Source of the DNA: Aeromicrobium sp. 9AM
GTDB lineage: Bacteria > Actinomycetota > Actinomycetes > Propionibacteriales > Nocardioidaceae
Assembly (NCBI RefSeq): GCF_902506105.1
Contig: NZ_LR733304.1
Span: 2,491,832-2,555,831 of the forward strand
Direction of reading: 5' to 3'
Length of the DNA: 64,000 nucleotides
Shown here in pieces: positions 54,994-63,802 of the stretch. Numbering within the stretch: position 1 is the first letter of the stretch; every line of letters begins with the position of its first letter. The notes beneath the pieces were generated by a model. The model was not told where the DNA came from, did not search any database, and was given only the letters and a program-made list of their open reading frames with translations. A program made the position numbers and the translations under genes.

Positions 54994-55737
54994 ATGAGCA
55001 CCCCTGCACGCACCATCCTGCGTACCGAGTCGAAGCTGTTCCTGCGCGAGCCTGGCTCCTTGTTCTGGATCGTCGCGTTCCCGACCCTGCTCGTGGTGAT
55101 CCTCGGCAGCATCCCCTCGTTCCGTGATCACTCCAAGGATCTCGGCGGCGCCAGGGTCATCGACCTCTACATCCCGATCTCGATCCTGCTGTCCGCGATC
55201 ATGGCGTCGATCCAGTCGATGCCCGGAGTGCTCGCCGGCTATCGGGAGCAGCGCGTGCTCCGCCGGGTCGCTACGACTCCAGCACGCCCAGCACACCTGC
55301 TCGCCGCCCAGTACGTCCTGCACGGCGCGGCCGTCGCGATGTCGGCGGTCCTGGTCCTGGTCGTCGGTCGTGTTGTGTTCGACGTACGGCTGCCCGGATC
55401 CGTCGGACCGTACGTCCTGGTGCTGGCGCTCGCCCTGCTCGCCTGCCTGGCGATCGGTGGGGTCGTCGGTGGCCTTGCGCCGACGGCCCGGATCTCGAGC
55501 GCCATCGGCACGGTCGTGTTCTTCCCGATGATGTTCACGGCGGGTCTGTGGGCCCCGGTGCAGACCATGCCGCACGGGCTGCGCACCGTCGTCGAGCTCA
55601 CGCCCGGCGGGGCGGCGGCGCGCGGCATGGACCAGGCCGCCCTCGGGCACTGGCCGGCTGCACAGTTCCTGCTGGTGCTCGTCGCCTGGGCTGTCGTGGC
55701 GGCTGGTGCGGCTGCGCGATACTTCAGGTGGGAGTGA
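54994..55737 (+). CDS. ABC-2 family permease
   Basis: A 247-residue ABC-2 membrane protein with about six helices: FWIVAFPTLLVVILGSIPS, YIPISILLSAIMASIQSMPGVLAGYRE, GAAVAMSAVLVLVVGRVVF, YVLVLALALLACLAIGGVVGGLAPTARISSAIGTVVFFPMMFTAGLW and a last one near the C-terminus. The ABC-2 signature region after helix 5 (PMMFTAGLWAPVQTMPHGLRTVVELTP) is clear. It partners the ATPase just upstream. The histidine-kinase GTG overlaps its stop by GTGA, so the exporter and two-component genes are coupled. Confidence 0.92.
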   Translation: MSTPARTILRTESKLFLREPGSLFWIVAFPTLLVVILGSIPSFRDHSKDLGGARVIDLYIPISILLSAIMASIQSMPGVLAGYREQRVLRRVATTPARPAHLLAAQYVLHGAAVAMSAVLVLVVGRVVFDVRLPGSVGPYVLVLALALLACLAIGGVVGGLAPTARISSAIGTVVFFPMMFTAGLWAPVQTMPHGLRTVVELTPGGAAARGMDQAALGHWPAAQFLLVLVAWAVVAAGAAARYFRWE

Positions 55738-57035
55738 CGAACGGGGTGATGCGCGTGTCGAACGGTCCTGCCCTGCTGGAGCTGCCCAACGGCCGGCCCG
55801 GCAACGTGCAGCTTGCGTGGTTCCTGCGCCGCGGCCCGTACGTCCTGCTCGTTCTGGGCTCGATCGCTGCAGCACTGAGCGTCGACAGCATCGGTACGAG
55901 CGAGGCCGGGGTCATCGCCATGGCCGTGCTGGTCCCGACGCTGGCCGCCCTCCACTGGATCTGTGCCGACCGGCGGTGGGTCGAAGGCAACCTGCAGGAC
56001 GGTCTCGGCCGCTTCTACGTGGTGACCCGCACCGTGGTGGCGTTCGTCATCACGTGGCTCAACCCGTTCTTCTCGATCTTCGCCCTGATCGGCTACTTCG
56101 ACAACCAGCTCTACGTGCCGCGGCGGTGGGGCATCGCCATCCTGCTCGGCACTGCCGTGACGATGGCCGGCGCGCAGTCGGGCGGGCTGCCTCCCGACGG
56201 CGCGCTGCAGCTCGTCCTGTTCCTCGGGCTGCTCGCGCTCAACGGCGTCCTGACCGTCGTCATGACCAACGCAGATGCTCATGAGGCGGAGATCGCCGAG
56301 GAGCGCAACACGACGATCGCGATGCTCGAGGAGGCGAACGTACGTCTCGAGCAGGCCCTGGCGGAGAACGCCGGCCTGCAGGCGCAGCTGGTCCAGCAGG
56401 CCCGCGAGTCCGGGGTCCACGACGAGCGCGAGCGCCTCGCCCTCGAGATCCACGACACCATCGCGCAGAACCTGACCGGCATCGTGACGCAGCTGCAAGC
56501 CGTCACAGACACGACCGACGACGCGGCCGGGCGCGATCACGTCAAGCGCGCCGCCGACCTCGCCCGGGAGGCCCTCGGTGAGGCCCGCCGATCTGTGCAG
56601 GGACTGCTGCCGCTCCGCCTCGACAGCACCGACCTCGTCGACGCGCTGGCCCACCTGACCCGCGACTGGTCAGCGGCCACCGGCATCGCCGGCGACCTCG
56701 TGGTGACCGGAGAGGCCGAGCCGTTGCACCAGGACATCGAGGCCACGGTGCTGCGGATCGCGCAGGAAGCGCTGACCAATGTCGGCAAGCACGCTCAGGC
56801 ACGACGCGTCGGCGTCACGCTGTCGTACACCGACGACGAGCTGGTCCTCGACGTACGCGACGACGGCCTCGGCTTCGACCCCGGAGCGGCACCGACGCCC
56901 GACGGCCACGGTGTCGGCCTGCACGGCATGGAGCAGCGCGCCGCCCGGGTCGCCGGGGCGCTGGTCGTGGAGTCCGAGCCCGGAGCCGGCACGGCCATCT
57001 CGTTGCGCGTGCCATCGGTGGTGCCGCATGGCTGA
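55734..57035 (+). CDS. NarL-type sensor histidine kinase
   Basis: A 433-residue kinase if started at the GTG at 55734 (GTGA overlap with the permease stop); an ATG at 55749 is an alternative. Residues about 25-190 hold five or six membrane helices with almost no extracytoplasmic domain, as in intramembrane-sensing (LiaS/BceS-like) kinases. A coiled coil (HEAEIAEERNTTIAMLEEANVRLEQALAENAGLQAQL) leads to the HisKA_3 box ERLALEIHDTIAQNLTG with His240, then HATPase_c (EALTNVGKHAQARRVGVTLSYTDDELVLDVRDDGLGFD). Linked to an ABC exporter, it likely senses the cargo or transport flux. It overlaps the response-regulator gene by eight bases. Confidence 0.92.
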   Translation: MTNGVMRVSNGPALLELPNGRPGNVQLAWFLRRGPYVLLVLGSIAAALSVDSIGTSEAGVIAMAVLVPTLAALHWICADRRWVEGNLQDGLGRFYVVTRTVVAFVITWLNPFFSIFALIGYFDNQLYVPRRWGIAILLGTAVTMAGAQSGGLPPDGALQLVLFLGLLALNGVLTVVMTNADAHEAEIAEERNTTIAMLEEANVRLEQALAENAGLQAQLVQQARESGVHDERERLALEIHDTIAQNLTGIVTQLQAVTDTTDDAAGRDHVKRAADLAREALGEARRSVQGLLPLRLDSTDLVDALAHLTRDWSAATGIAGDLVVTGEAEPLHQDIEATVLRIAQEALTNVGKHAQARRVGVTLSYTDDELVLDVRDDGLGFDPGAAPTPDGHGVGLHGMEQRAARVAGALVVESEPGAGTAISLRVPSVVPHG

Positions 57036-57660
57036 GGCGATCCGGCTGCTCCTGGTCGACGACCACCCGGTCGTCCGCGACGGGCTGCGCGGCATGTGCG
57101 AGTCGTCGCCGGACTTCGAGGTCGTCGGCGAGGCGGGCGACGGCGTCGAGGCCGTCGCCCTGGCCAAGGAGCTCGACCCCGACGTCGTGCTCATGGACCT
57201 GCGCATGCCCGGCGGCAACGGCCTCGACGCGATCGCCGCCCTCGCCTCGTCCGGCAGCCGCGCGCACGTCCTGGTCCTCACGACGTACGACACCGACCGC
57301 GACATCATGGCCGCGCTCGATGCCGGCGCGACCGGATACCTGCTCAAGGACGCGCCCCGGGACGAGCTGTTCGCCGCGATCCGCGCGGCTGCCGCGGGCG
57401 AGTCGGTGCTCTCACCCGCGGTGGCGACGCGCGTGGTCTCTCGCGTGCGTACGGCCGGATCGGAACCGCTGAGCGGACGCGAGACCGACGTGCTCGCGCT
57501 GGTCGCCAAGGGTCGCTCCAACCGCGAGATCGCCCGTGCCCTGTTCGTCAGCGAGGCCACCGTCAAGACCCACCTCGGTCACGTCTACGCCAAGCTCGGG
57601 GTCAACGATCGCGCCTCGGCGGTCGCCACGGCGTACGACCGCGGCTTGCTCGGCGGCTGA
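57028..57660 (+). CDS. NarL-family response regulator
   Basis: A 210-residue response regulator. The receiver (1-118) has acidic pocket VDDHPVV (Asp11, Asp12), phosphoacceptor Asp57 in LMDLRMPGGNG and Lys104 region in LLKDAPRDELF. The LuxR-type DNA-binding domain (about 145-205) reads LSGRETDVLALVAKGRSNREIARALFVSEATVKTHLGHVYAKLGVNDRASAV. Partner of the kinase just upstream, likely activating the exporter operon or itself. A 68-bp inverted repeat follows the stop codon by two bases. Confidence 0.95.
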   Translation: MAEAIRLLLVDDHPVVRDGLRGMCESSPDFEVVGEAGDGVEAVALAKELDPDVVLMDLRMPGGNGLDAIAALASSGSRAHVLVLTTYDTDRDIMAALDAGATGYLLKDAPRDELFAAIRAAAAGESVLSPAVATRVVSRVRTAGSEPLSGRETDVLALVAKGRSNREIARALFVSEATVKTHLGHVYAKLGVNDRASAVATAYDRGLLGG

Positions 57661-57661
57661 T

Positions 57662-57729
57662 CCCCGCGACTGGCGCACTGTGGTCAGGTCGAGGGCTCCA
57701 AGAGTGACCACACTGCGCCACTCGCGGGG
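57662..57729. repeat. 68-bp inverted repeat, copy 2
   Basis: CCCCGCGACTGGCGCA (57662-57677) and TGCGCCACTCGCGGGG (57714-57729) are 16-base arms with one mismatch; the stem continues with TGTGGTCA/TGACCACA after a one-base mismatch. It begins immediately after the response-regulator stop and ends seven bases before the SDR stop, so it can serve as a bidirectional terminator. Same element as at 53914. Confidence 0.85.
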
Positions 57730-57736
57730 GTTTGGG

Positions 57737-58537
57737 TCAGGACTCCAGGCTGGAGCGGAAGCGTTGCATGCCGGCGATCCAGTGATCCGTGTCGGCAGCC
57801 TTGCGGGCGTACATCGTGCCGACGTCGGGGTGCGGCAGGGCGAAGAACGTGCCGGCCTCGACGGCCTGCAGCAGGACGTCGGCGACGGCAACCGGCGACA
57901 ACGTCTCGCCTGCGGAGACGACCGACTTCATGCCGAGCCGGGCATCGCCGACCGCACTCGTCTCGCCCTCGACCAACATGTCGGTGCGTACGCCCATGGG
58001 GCACAGGCAGCAGACCTGCACGCCCCGGTCGCCGTACGTCGCCGCGAGCCACTCCGCGAAGCCGACGGCCGCGTGCTTGGTCGTCGAGTACGTCGGGGAG
58101 CCCAGCTGGGTCAGCAGCCCCGCGGCCGACGCCGTGCTGACGAAGCATCCCGCACCGCGCTCCAGCCACCCCGGCACCAACGCGCGGGCCGCGACGACGT
58201 GCGCCTTGACGTTGACGTCCCACGACAGCGCCCACTCGTCGTCGGTGGCCTCGAGCCCGAAGCCCTTGAAGACGCCGGCGTTGGCGAAGTACGCGTCGAC
58301 CTCACCGGCAGCGTCGATCAACGCTGCCACGTGCGCAGCGTCCGAGGCATCACCGGCAACGTGCGACACCCGCCCCGGGTGTTCGCCATCGAGCCGCGCA
58401 GCCGTCTCCGCAAGCCGCGTCGAGTCGAGGTCGCCGATGACCACCGACGCGCCGCGCTCCAGCAAGCGCTGCGCGATGGCCTCGCCGATGCCGCTCGCAG
58501 CACCCGTCACGACCGTGCTCGCTCCGGAGATCTGCAT
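57737..58537 (-). CDS. short-chain dehydrogenase/reductase
   Basis: A 266-residue classical SDR. Cofactor motif TVVTGAASGIGEAIAQRLLERG with Asp36/37 (IGDLDSTR) suggesting NAD. Catalytic Ser in CFVSTASAAGLLTQLG, Tyr and Lys in PTYSTTKHAAVGFAEW. Last gene of the maoC-ACAD-SDR unit, starting two bases from the acyl-CoA dehydrogenase stop. The substrate may be a hydroxyacyl compound, but this is not shown. Confidence 0.9.
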   Translation of the reverse strand: MQISGASTVVTGAASGIGEAIAQRLLERGASVVIGDLDSTRLAETAARLDGEHPGRVSHVAGDASDAAHVAALIDAAGEVDAYFANAGVFKGFGLEATDDEWALSWDVNVKAHVVAARALVPGWLERGAGCFVSTASAAGLLTQLGSPTYSTTKHAAVGFAEWLAATYGDRGVQVCCLCPMGVRTDMLVEGETSAVGDARLGMKSVVSAGETLSPVAVADVLLQAVEAGTFFALPHPDVGTMYARKAADTDHWIAGMQRFRSSLES

Positions 58538-58539
58538 CG

Positions 58540-59754
58540 TCAGGCGTGCTTCTTGAGCTCGGCGCGAGCCAGCGAGTTCTTGTGCACCTCGTCAGGCCCG
58601 TCGGCGAACCGCAGCGTGCGGATGCCGGCGAACCACTCCGCGAGCGGGAAGTCCTGGCTCAGGCCACCCGCGCCGTGCACCTGGATCGCCTTGTCGAGGA
58701 TCCACTCCACGGTCTGCGGTGTGGCGATCTTGATGGCCTGGATCTCGGTGTGGGCGCCGCGGTTGCCCGCGGTGTCCATCAGCCACGCGGTCTTGAGCAC
58801 GAGCAGGCGCAGCTGCTCGATGCGTACGCGCGACTCGGCGATCCAGTCGCGTACGACGCCCTGGTCGGCGATCGGCTTGCCGAAGGCGACCCGATCGAGC
58901 GCACGCTTGCTCATCATCTCGACCGCCCGCTCCGCGATGCCCAGCGACCGCATGCAGTGATGGATGCGGCCGGGGCCGAGGCGGGCCTGCGCGATCGCGA
59001 AGCCCTCGCCCTCGGCGCCGATGAGGTTGCTCGCCGGCACACGTACGTCGGTGAACGAGATCTCGGCGTGTCCGCCGTGGTCGCGGTCGTGGTAGCCGAA
59101 CACGTGCATGCCGCGCTCGATGTCGAAGCCGGGGGTGTCGCGCTCGACCAGGATCATCGACTGCTGGCGATGGCGCTCGGCCGCCGGATCGGTCTTGCCC
59201 ATCACGATGAAGATCTTGGCGTTGGGGTTCATCGCACCCGTGATCCACCACTTGCGGCCGTTGATGACGTAGTCGTCGCCGTCCTTGACGATCGAGGTCT
59301 CGATGTTGGTGGCGTCGGACGAGGCGACCTTGGGCTCGGTCATCGCGAACGACGACCGGATCTCGCCGGCGAGCAGCGGCTCGAGCCACCGCTTCTTCTG
59401 CTCCGGCGTGCCGAACATGTGCAGCACTTCCATGTTGCCGGTGTCCGGGGCGGCGCAGTTGACCGCCGCGGGGGCGAGCTGGATGCTGCGCCCCGTGATC
59501 TCGGCCAGCGGCGCGTACTGGAGGTTGGTCAGGCCGGCACCTTCGTCACCCGGCAGGAAGAAGTTCCACAGCCCGCGCTTCCTGGCCTCGGCCTTGAGGT
59601 CTTCGAGGATCGCGGGCGGCGACCAAGTGTCCGCCTTGATCGCGGCCTGCATCTGCTCGTGCGCGGTGGGCTCGGCCGGATAGATGACCTCGTCCATGAA
59701 CGCTTCCATCTGGCCGATCAGGTCCTGCGTCCTGGCGTCGTAGGCGAACTCCAT
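58540..59754 (-). CDS. acyl-CoA dehydrogenase, ACAD10/11-like
   Basis: A 404-residue acyl-CoA dehydrogenase starting at the ATG at 59754. N-domain ([16 protein letters not shown]), signature [20 protein letters not shown], flavin loop [21 protein letters not shown] and the C-terminal [36 protein letters not shown] typical of the ACAD10/11-related group. Oxidises long or branched acyl-CoA. Placed between a MaoC hydratase and an SDR with 1-2 base gaps, it likely belongs to one degradation pathway. The operator at 60232 controls the unit. Confidence 0.92.
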   Translation of the reverse strand: MEFAYDARTQDLIGQMEAFMDEVIYPAEPTAHEQMQAAIKADTWSPPAILEDLKAEARKRGLWNFFLPGDEGAGLTNLQYAPLAEITGRSIQLAPAAVNCAAPDTGNMEVLHMFGTPEQKKRWLEPLLAGEIRSSFAMTEPKVASSDATNIETSIVKDGDDYVINGRKWWITGAMNPNAKIFIVMGKTDPAAERHRQQSMILVERDTPGFDIERGMHVFGYHDRDHGGHAEISFTDVRVPASNLIGAEGEGFAIAQARLGPGRIHHCMRSLGIAERAVEMMSKRALDRVAFGKPIADQGVVRDWIAESRVRIEQLRLLVLKTAWLMDTAGNRGAHTEIQAIKIATPQTVEWILDKAIQVHGAGGLSQDFPLAEWFAGIRTLRFADGPDEVHKNSLARAELKKHA

Positions 59755-59755
59755 C

Positions 59756-60214
59756 TCACGCACCTGCCATGACGTAGACGACCTCGGCGACGCACGCGGG
59801 CTTGTCCGCACCGTCGATCTCGATCACGAAGCTGACGACGGCCTGTGTGCCGATCGCGATGTCGGCGGTCTCCTTGAGCGTCGCGGTGGCCCGCAGCTTG
59901 GCGCCGACCGGCACCGGGTTGGGGAAGCGCAGCTTGTTGGCGCCATAGTTCATCCCGAACGCCAGGCCGTTGACCGAGTAGATCTGCTCCGCGAACGCCG
60001 GCAGCAGCGCCAGGGTCAGGTAGCCGTGTGCGATCGCACCGCCGAACGGACCCTTGGCGGCGCGCTCCGGATCGACGTGGATCCACTGGTGGTCGTGGGT
60101 CGCGTCCGCGAACGTGTTGACCTGTTCCTGGGTGATGGTCATCCAGTCGCTGGTTCCGAGCACCTCCCCGGCGGCTGCCTTGAAGTCGTCGAGACTGTCG
60201 AACACGCGTGGCAT
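59756..60214 (-). CDS. MaoC-type (R)-enoyl-CoA hydratase
   Basis: A 152-residue single hot-dog MaoC-like hydratase. Catalytic Asp/His in [40 protein letters not shown] (hydratase-2 motif), with the helix and [16 protein letters not shown] afterwards. Hydrates trans-2-enoyl-CoA. First gene of the maoC-ACAD-SDR operon; an inverted repeat 18-35 bp before its start is a likely operator. Confidence 0.93.
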   Translation of the reverse strand: MPRVFDSLDDFKAAAGEVLGTSDWMTITQEQVNTFADATHDHQWIHVDPERAAKGPFGGAIAHGYLTLALLPAFAEQIYSVNGLAFGMNYGANKLRFPNPVPVGAKLRATATLKETADIAIGTQAVVSFVIEIDGADKPACVAEVVYVMAGA

Positions 60215-60231
60215 GAAGAACCTCCGGGGTC

Positions 60232-60249
60232 ACTAAGCGCTTGCTTAGT
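60232..60249 (-). promoter_or_regulatory. ACTAAGC-N4-GCTTAGT operator of the maoC operon
   Basis: Perfect seven-base arms around GCTT, 18-35 bases before the MaoC start. Palindromes of this kind precede fatty-acid-degradation genes and are bound by TetR-type regulators; none is encoded next to it. Confidence 0.65.
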
Positions 60250-60320
60250 TCGGCACCTTAGTACGTCCGACAGCCCGCGCGCCAGAGGGTCACCGTCCGC
60301 GGCGGCTAGGCTCCTGCGCC

Positions 60321-60833
60321 ATGTGGGGACGCAAGAAGGACACGCAACCAACGAGCGAAGACGAGGCCGAGGGCAGCGCGGGTCTGCGGCGTCTGATCCT
60401 GTCGACCTCACCGGCGGATCTCGGCCTCACGGTCGACGCCGATCCCGAGCGGGTCTACGGCGTGCTGATGGAGACGGGGTACGACGCGGCGGTCGTCACG
60501 ATCGTCTCGCTGATCGATGGCACGACGAGCATGTACATCAGCACCGGCGGCGGCACGATCGGCGCCGGTGAGCACGAGCCGGTCGCCGAGGCCACGCGAG
60601 CGTTCGTCGCGATGGCGCAGGTGTTCGTCGGGCAGACCGCGCCGACCACGACATACGACCTGCCTGCCGTCGGCCGCGTGCGATTCCAGCTGCTCACCGT
60701 CGGTGGTGGCCGCACGGCTGAGGCGGCCGAGGACGACCTCGGCCACGGGCGGCACCCGCTCTCGGCGCTGTTCCACGCCGGCCAGGACGTCATCACCCAG
60801 ATCCGGCTGCTCAGCGAGCAACAGAGCAGCTGA
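60321..60833 (+). CDS. hypothetical cytoplasmic protein (170 aa)
   Basis: Start at the ATG at 60321, eight bases after TAGGCT (60307-60312), without a ribosome site: leaderless. The product has a charged start (MWGRKKDTQPTSEDEAEGS), then an alpha/beta domain with a Gly-rich turn (VTIVSLIDGTTSMYISTGGGTIGAGEHEPVAEATRAFVAMAQVFV) and the strand VGRVRFQLLTVGGG. Looks like a profilin/roadblock-type fold by pattern, but I do not recognise the family. Convergent with ykoC. Confidence 0.6.
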   Translation: MWGRKKDTQPTSEDEAEGSAGLRRLILSTSPADLGLTVDADPERVYGVLMETGYDAAVVTIVSLIDGTTSMYISTGGGTIGAGEHEPVAEATRAFVAMAQVFVGQTAPTTTYDLPAVGRVRFQLLTVGGGRTAEAAEDDLGHGRHPLSALFHAGQDVITQIRLLSEQQSS

Positions 60834-61535
60834 CTACGCGCCGCCGAGGCGCGCAACGATCGGCGCACAGCCCAGCACGGCAGCGCCGACCAACGCCAGA
60901 CGGTCGAGAACGGTCCAGGGTGCCGGCTCGGCCCACGTACGATCGTGGGCCGTCGCGAAGCCGCGCGCGTCCATCGCGATCGACGTCGCCGAGGCCCCGC
61001 GCAGCGCCTGGACCAGCAGTGCGAACGACATGTTGGCGGCATAGCGACCGTTGGCCAGCGGGTTGCGCGAGGGCCCGAAGCCGCGCACCCGGCGTACGCG
61101 CTCGAGCTGCTGCCAAGCCAGGCCGAATCCCGTGAACTTCTGCAGCGCCGCCGCGAACGCCGCGATCAGCCGGGCCGGCAGGTGCAGGGTCTGCGCGAGG
61201 TAGTCGGCAAAGCGCGACGGGTCGACGTAGCCGGCCATGATCGACCCCGGCCCGGCCAGCACGACGATGCGCAGGCCCGCGGTGAACGCCTCCTCGACGT
61301 CGTGACCGCCGAGGCGCCACGTGGAGTAGACGATCGTCACCGCGGCGATCGCGGTGAAGCCCAGGCAGGCGAGCGGGTAGCGCCAACCGGGCAGGAGCAG
61401 CAGGCCGGCGACCGCGTACGCGCCGAGGGCGATCAGCGCGACCGGCAGGCTGCGGATCCAGAACGAGCCGAGCAGGGAGAACAGCCCGACCGACAGCTGG
61501 ACGAGCGGGTTGATCCGCAGCACGACCGATCTCAT
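60834..61535 (-). CDS. ykoC: ECF transporter T component (YkoC-like)
   Basis: A 233-residue energy-coupling-factor transmembrane protein starting at the ATG at 61535 with GGGGG upstream. About five helices and the coupling-helix Ala-Arg-Gly motifs (FGLAWQQLERVRRVRGF and ATSIAMDARGFATAHDR). It links the YkoD ATPase to the S component. It is last in ykoE-ykoD-ykoC, 80 bases after ykoD, and its stop is adjacent to the convergent gene. Confidence 0.88.
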   Translation of the reverse strand: MRSVVLRINPLVQLSVGLFSLLGSFWIRSLPVALIALGAYAVAGLLLLPGWRYPLACLGFTAIAAVTIVYSTWRLGGHDVEEAFTAGLRIVVLAGPGSIMAGYVDPSRFADYLAQTLHLPARLIAAFAAALQKFTGFGLAWQQLERVRRVRGFGPSRNPLANGRYAANMSFALLVQALRGASATSIAMDARGFATAHDRTWAEPAPWTVLDRLALVGAAVLGCAPIVARLGGA

Positions 61536-61614
61536 GCGATGACCCCCGTGGAAGAGCAAAGATACGGAGGCCAACGCATGAACCCTGCCTCATGATTCAC
61601 TCGCTGGCGCTCGC

Positions 61615-63006
61615 TCATGCGACCACCCCGTCGCGCATGAGGTACTCGACGTCGATCGGCAGGTCGGCGTCGTGGGTCGACAGCGCGACCGTCGCGCCGG
61701 CTGACCGAGCCGCACGGATCCAGCCCACCACGGCGGACCACGTGCTGGGGTCCTGGCCGACCGTCGGTTCGTCGAGCAGGACGACGCCCGGCCGGTGCGC
61801 CAGTGCGGCGGCGAGGGCGAGCCGGCGCTGCTCGCCACCCGACAGCCGGTACGGGTTGGAGGTCGCGAAGCGCGCGAGGCCGAACACCTCGAGCACCTGC
61901 TCCACGTCGACCGGCCGGCCCAGCCGGTGACCCGTGCGGCGGACCTCGTCGCCGACGGTCGTGGTGAGGAATCCGTGCTCGGGATTCTGCGGCACCCAGC
62001 CGACGGCTTCGGCGAGCCGGGCCGACTTCCACCTGCGGAGCTCCGGCGTCACTGAGCCGCTGCCGGGCTTGAGCAGCCCGCCCAGCACGGCCAACGCTGT
62101 CGACTTGCCGGCACCACTGGGCCCGGTGAACGCCGTCGTGGTGCCGGGGTCGATCGAGGCTGTCAGACCCGTGAGCGCCTGCGTGCGCTGCGTGCCTCGG
62201 AGCGTACGGGTGACGAGCTCCACCGACACGTCGGCGGCGGTGATCGACAGCGCCTCCTCCAGCGGGCGGACGAGGTCGGCCGGTACGTCCAACGGTGCCG
62301 GGGTCGCCATGCCCGGCATCCAGACGCCGGCCGGCGGTGGCCCGTCGAGGAACGCCTGCACGGTGCCGTCACTGACCACCTCACCGTCGGCGGACAGCAC
62401 GACGACCCGGTCGACGTGCTTCAGCCACGCCCCGATGCGGTGCTCGACGACCAGCAACGTACGACCGTCGGCGGCCGTCAGGATCGAGTCGCGCACGCTG
62501 GCCGAGGTGTCGCTGTCGAGCATCGAGGTCGGCTCGTCGAGCAGCAGGATGTCCGGCCGCATCGCGAGCACGCCGGCAAGGGCGAGCCGCTGCTGCTCAC
62601 CGCCGGACAGGGCAGCGCTGAAGTGGTCGCGCCCGTACGTCAGGCCCACCGACTCAAGCGCCTGGTCGACCCGCGGCCAGATCTCGTCACGGGGCATGGC
62701 GGCGTTCTCGGGACCGAACGCCACGTCGCGACCCATGCGCTCGGCCACGATCGCATCGGCGGGGTTCTGCAGGAGCAGGCCGAGCCGTCCGTCGACCTCG
62801 GCCGAGCCGCTCAGCTCGCCCGCGATCGTCGTGCCGAGGGCGCCGGCCAGGCCGTACAAGAGGGTCGACTTGCCCGCGCCGCTCGGGCCGACCAGCAGCA
62901 CCCGCTCGCCGGGCTCGATCGTGAGATCCAGCCCGGCGACGACGGGGTTGCGCCGGCCCAGGGGGCGCCACGTGAAGCCCCTGAAGCGGGCCTCACCCAA
63001 GCTCAC
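61615..63006 (-). CDS. ykoD: ECF transporter ATPase with two ABC domains (YkoD-like)
   Basis: A 463-residue double ABC ATPase. Half one: Walker A VGPSGAGKSTLLYGLAG (about 38-54), signature ALSGGEQQRLALAGVL, Walker B ILLLDEPTSMLD. Half two: Walker A TGPSGAGKSTALAVLGG (about 290-306), signature RLSGGEQRRLALAAAL, Walker B VVLLDEPTVGQD, His-switch STHDADLP. Both halves look active. The double architecture and the neighbours are as in YkoD of the thiamine-precursor importer. Abuts ykoE with no gap. Confidence 0.93.
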   Translation of the reverse strand: MSLGEARFRGFTWRPLGRRNPVVAGLDLTIEPGERVLLVGPSGAGKSTLLYGLAGALGTTIAGELSGSAEVDGRLGLLLQNPADAIVAERMGRDVAFGPENAAMPRDEIWPRVDQALESVGLTYGRDHFSAALSGGEQQRLALAGVLAMRPDILLLDEPTSMLDSDTSASVRDSILTAADGRTLLVVEHRIGAWLKHVDRVVVLSADGEVVSDGTVQAFLDGPPPAGVWMPGMATPAPLDVPADLVRPLEEALSITAADVSVELVTRTLRGTQRTQALTGLTASIDPGTTTAFTGPSGAGKSTALAVLGGLLKPGSGSVTPELRRWKSARLAEAVGWVPQNPEHGFLTTTVGDEVRRTGHRLGRPVDVEQVLEVFGLARFATSNPYRLSGGEQRRLALAAALAHRPGVVLLDEPTVGQDPSTWSAVVGWIRAARSAGATVALSTHDADLPIDVEYLMRDGVVA

Positions 63007-63624
63007 CTAGACCTCGGTGACCTGTTCGCGTCCTGCCGGGAACGCGTCGAGCACACCGGCCCTGGCCAGCGCCTTCACGAGGTAGAAGCCACCGAGACCG
63101 GCGACCACGACGCCCGAGACGACGAAGAAGCCGAGATGCGCGAGCTTGGAGCCGAAGCTGTAGTCGGGGACGTACGCGTGCCACTCGTAGAACGACTCGA
63201 GCGCACCCGCCAGCGCACCGGAGAGGGCTGCGACGACGACGCCGAACCGGCGGTAGAAGAACAGCAGGAAGATCAGCTCGGCGCCGAGGCCCTCCCAGAA
63301 GCCCGAGGCGAAGACGCTGAAGCCCCACTGCGTTCCGCCGGCGATGAACGTGGACACCGTTGCGGCGATGAACTCGGTCGCGAACGCGGCACCCGGCTTG
63401 CGGATGATCAGGCCTCCGACGACGCCGGCGGACAACCAGACTCCGCCGAGCAGGGCGCTGCTGGGCGGGTAGGAGAAGACCGCGAGGTCATGGAGCGGCT
63501 CGTAGAGCTTCCCCCAGCCCCAGAAGATGACGCCGAACGCGACTCCGAGCGTGGTGATGGTGACGAGGTCGATCGTGCGGTAATGCACGTCGAACCCGGT
63601 CCTGGACGTGGTTGCAGAACTCAT
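63007..63624 (-). CDS. ykoE: ECF S component for thiamine/HMP (YkoE)
   Basis: A 205-residue, about six-helix substrate-binding membrane protein starting at the ATG at 63624. Helices include TITTLGVAFGVIFWGWGKLYEP, LLGGVWLSAGVVGGLIIRKPGAAF, FIAGGTQWGFSVFASGFWEGLGAELIFLLFFY and SGVVVAGLGGFYLVKALA. YkoE family members bind thiamine or hydroxymethylpyrimidine. A TPP riboswitch lies directly upstream, which supports the substrate and gives feedback control. First gene of ykoEDC. Confidence 0.93.
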   Translation of the reverse strand: MSSATTSRTGFDVHYRTIDLVTITTLGVAFGVIFWGWGKLYEPLHDLAVFSYPPSSALLGGVWLSAGVVGGLIIRKPGAAFATEFIAATVSTFIAGGTQWGFSVFASGFWEGLGAELIFLLFFYRRFGVVVAALSGALAGALESFYEWHAYVPDYSFGSKLAHLGFFVVSGVVVAGLGGFYLVKALARAGVLDAFPAGREQVTEV

Positions 63625-63629
63625 CGTGA

Positions 63630-63713
63630 CTCCCTTCGCCGGTACTAACCGGTGCAGGTTCAAGGGTCTGCGGCTGATCCGCACTCTCAGCGCCCTCTGC
63701 GTGGCGCTCCCCT
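63630..63713 (-). ncRNA. TPP (THI-box) riboswitch
   Basis: On the coding strand the conserved parts are in order: GGGGAGCGCC (P1/P2 start), CTGAGAGTGCGGATCAGCC, ACCCTTGAACCTG and CCGGTTAGTACCGGCGAAGGGA, the THI-box consensus. It ends about six bases before the ykoE ATG, so it most likely acts by hiding the start/ribosome site when TPP is bound. Confidence 0.97.
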
Positions 63714-63744
63714 GTCTTGGTGAATCGACTGTACCGCAGCCACA

Positions 63745-63796
63745 CCGCTGGTTGAGGTGCGGAGGCCGCCCGCGGCCGAAGCCTCGAAACCAGCGG
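63745..63796. repeat. REP-like palindrome upstream of the TPP riboswitch
   Basis: CCGCTGGTT (63745-63753) and AACCAGCGG (63788-63796) are outer arms, with inner GGCC/GGCC pairing (63764-63776). CTGGTTGAGG / GCCTCGAAACCAG palindromes are a common actinobacterial intergenic repeat. It lies between ykoE and the next gene. Confidence 0.7.
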
Positions 63797-63802
63797 TGAG
63801 AC

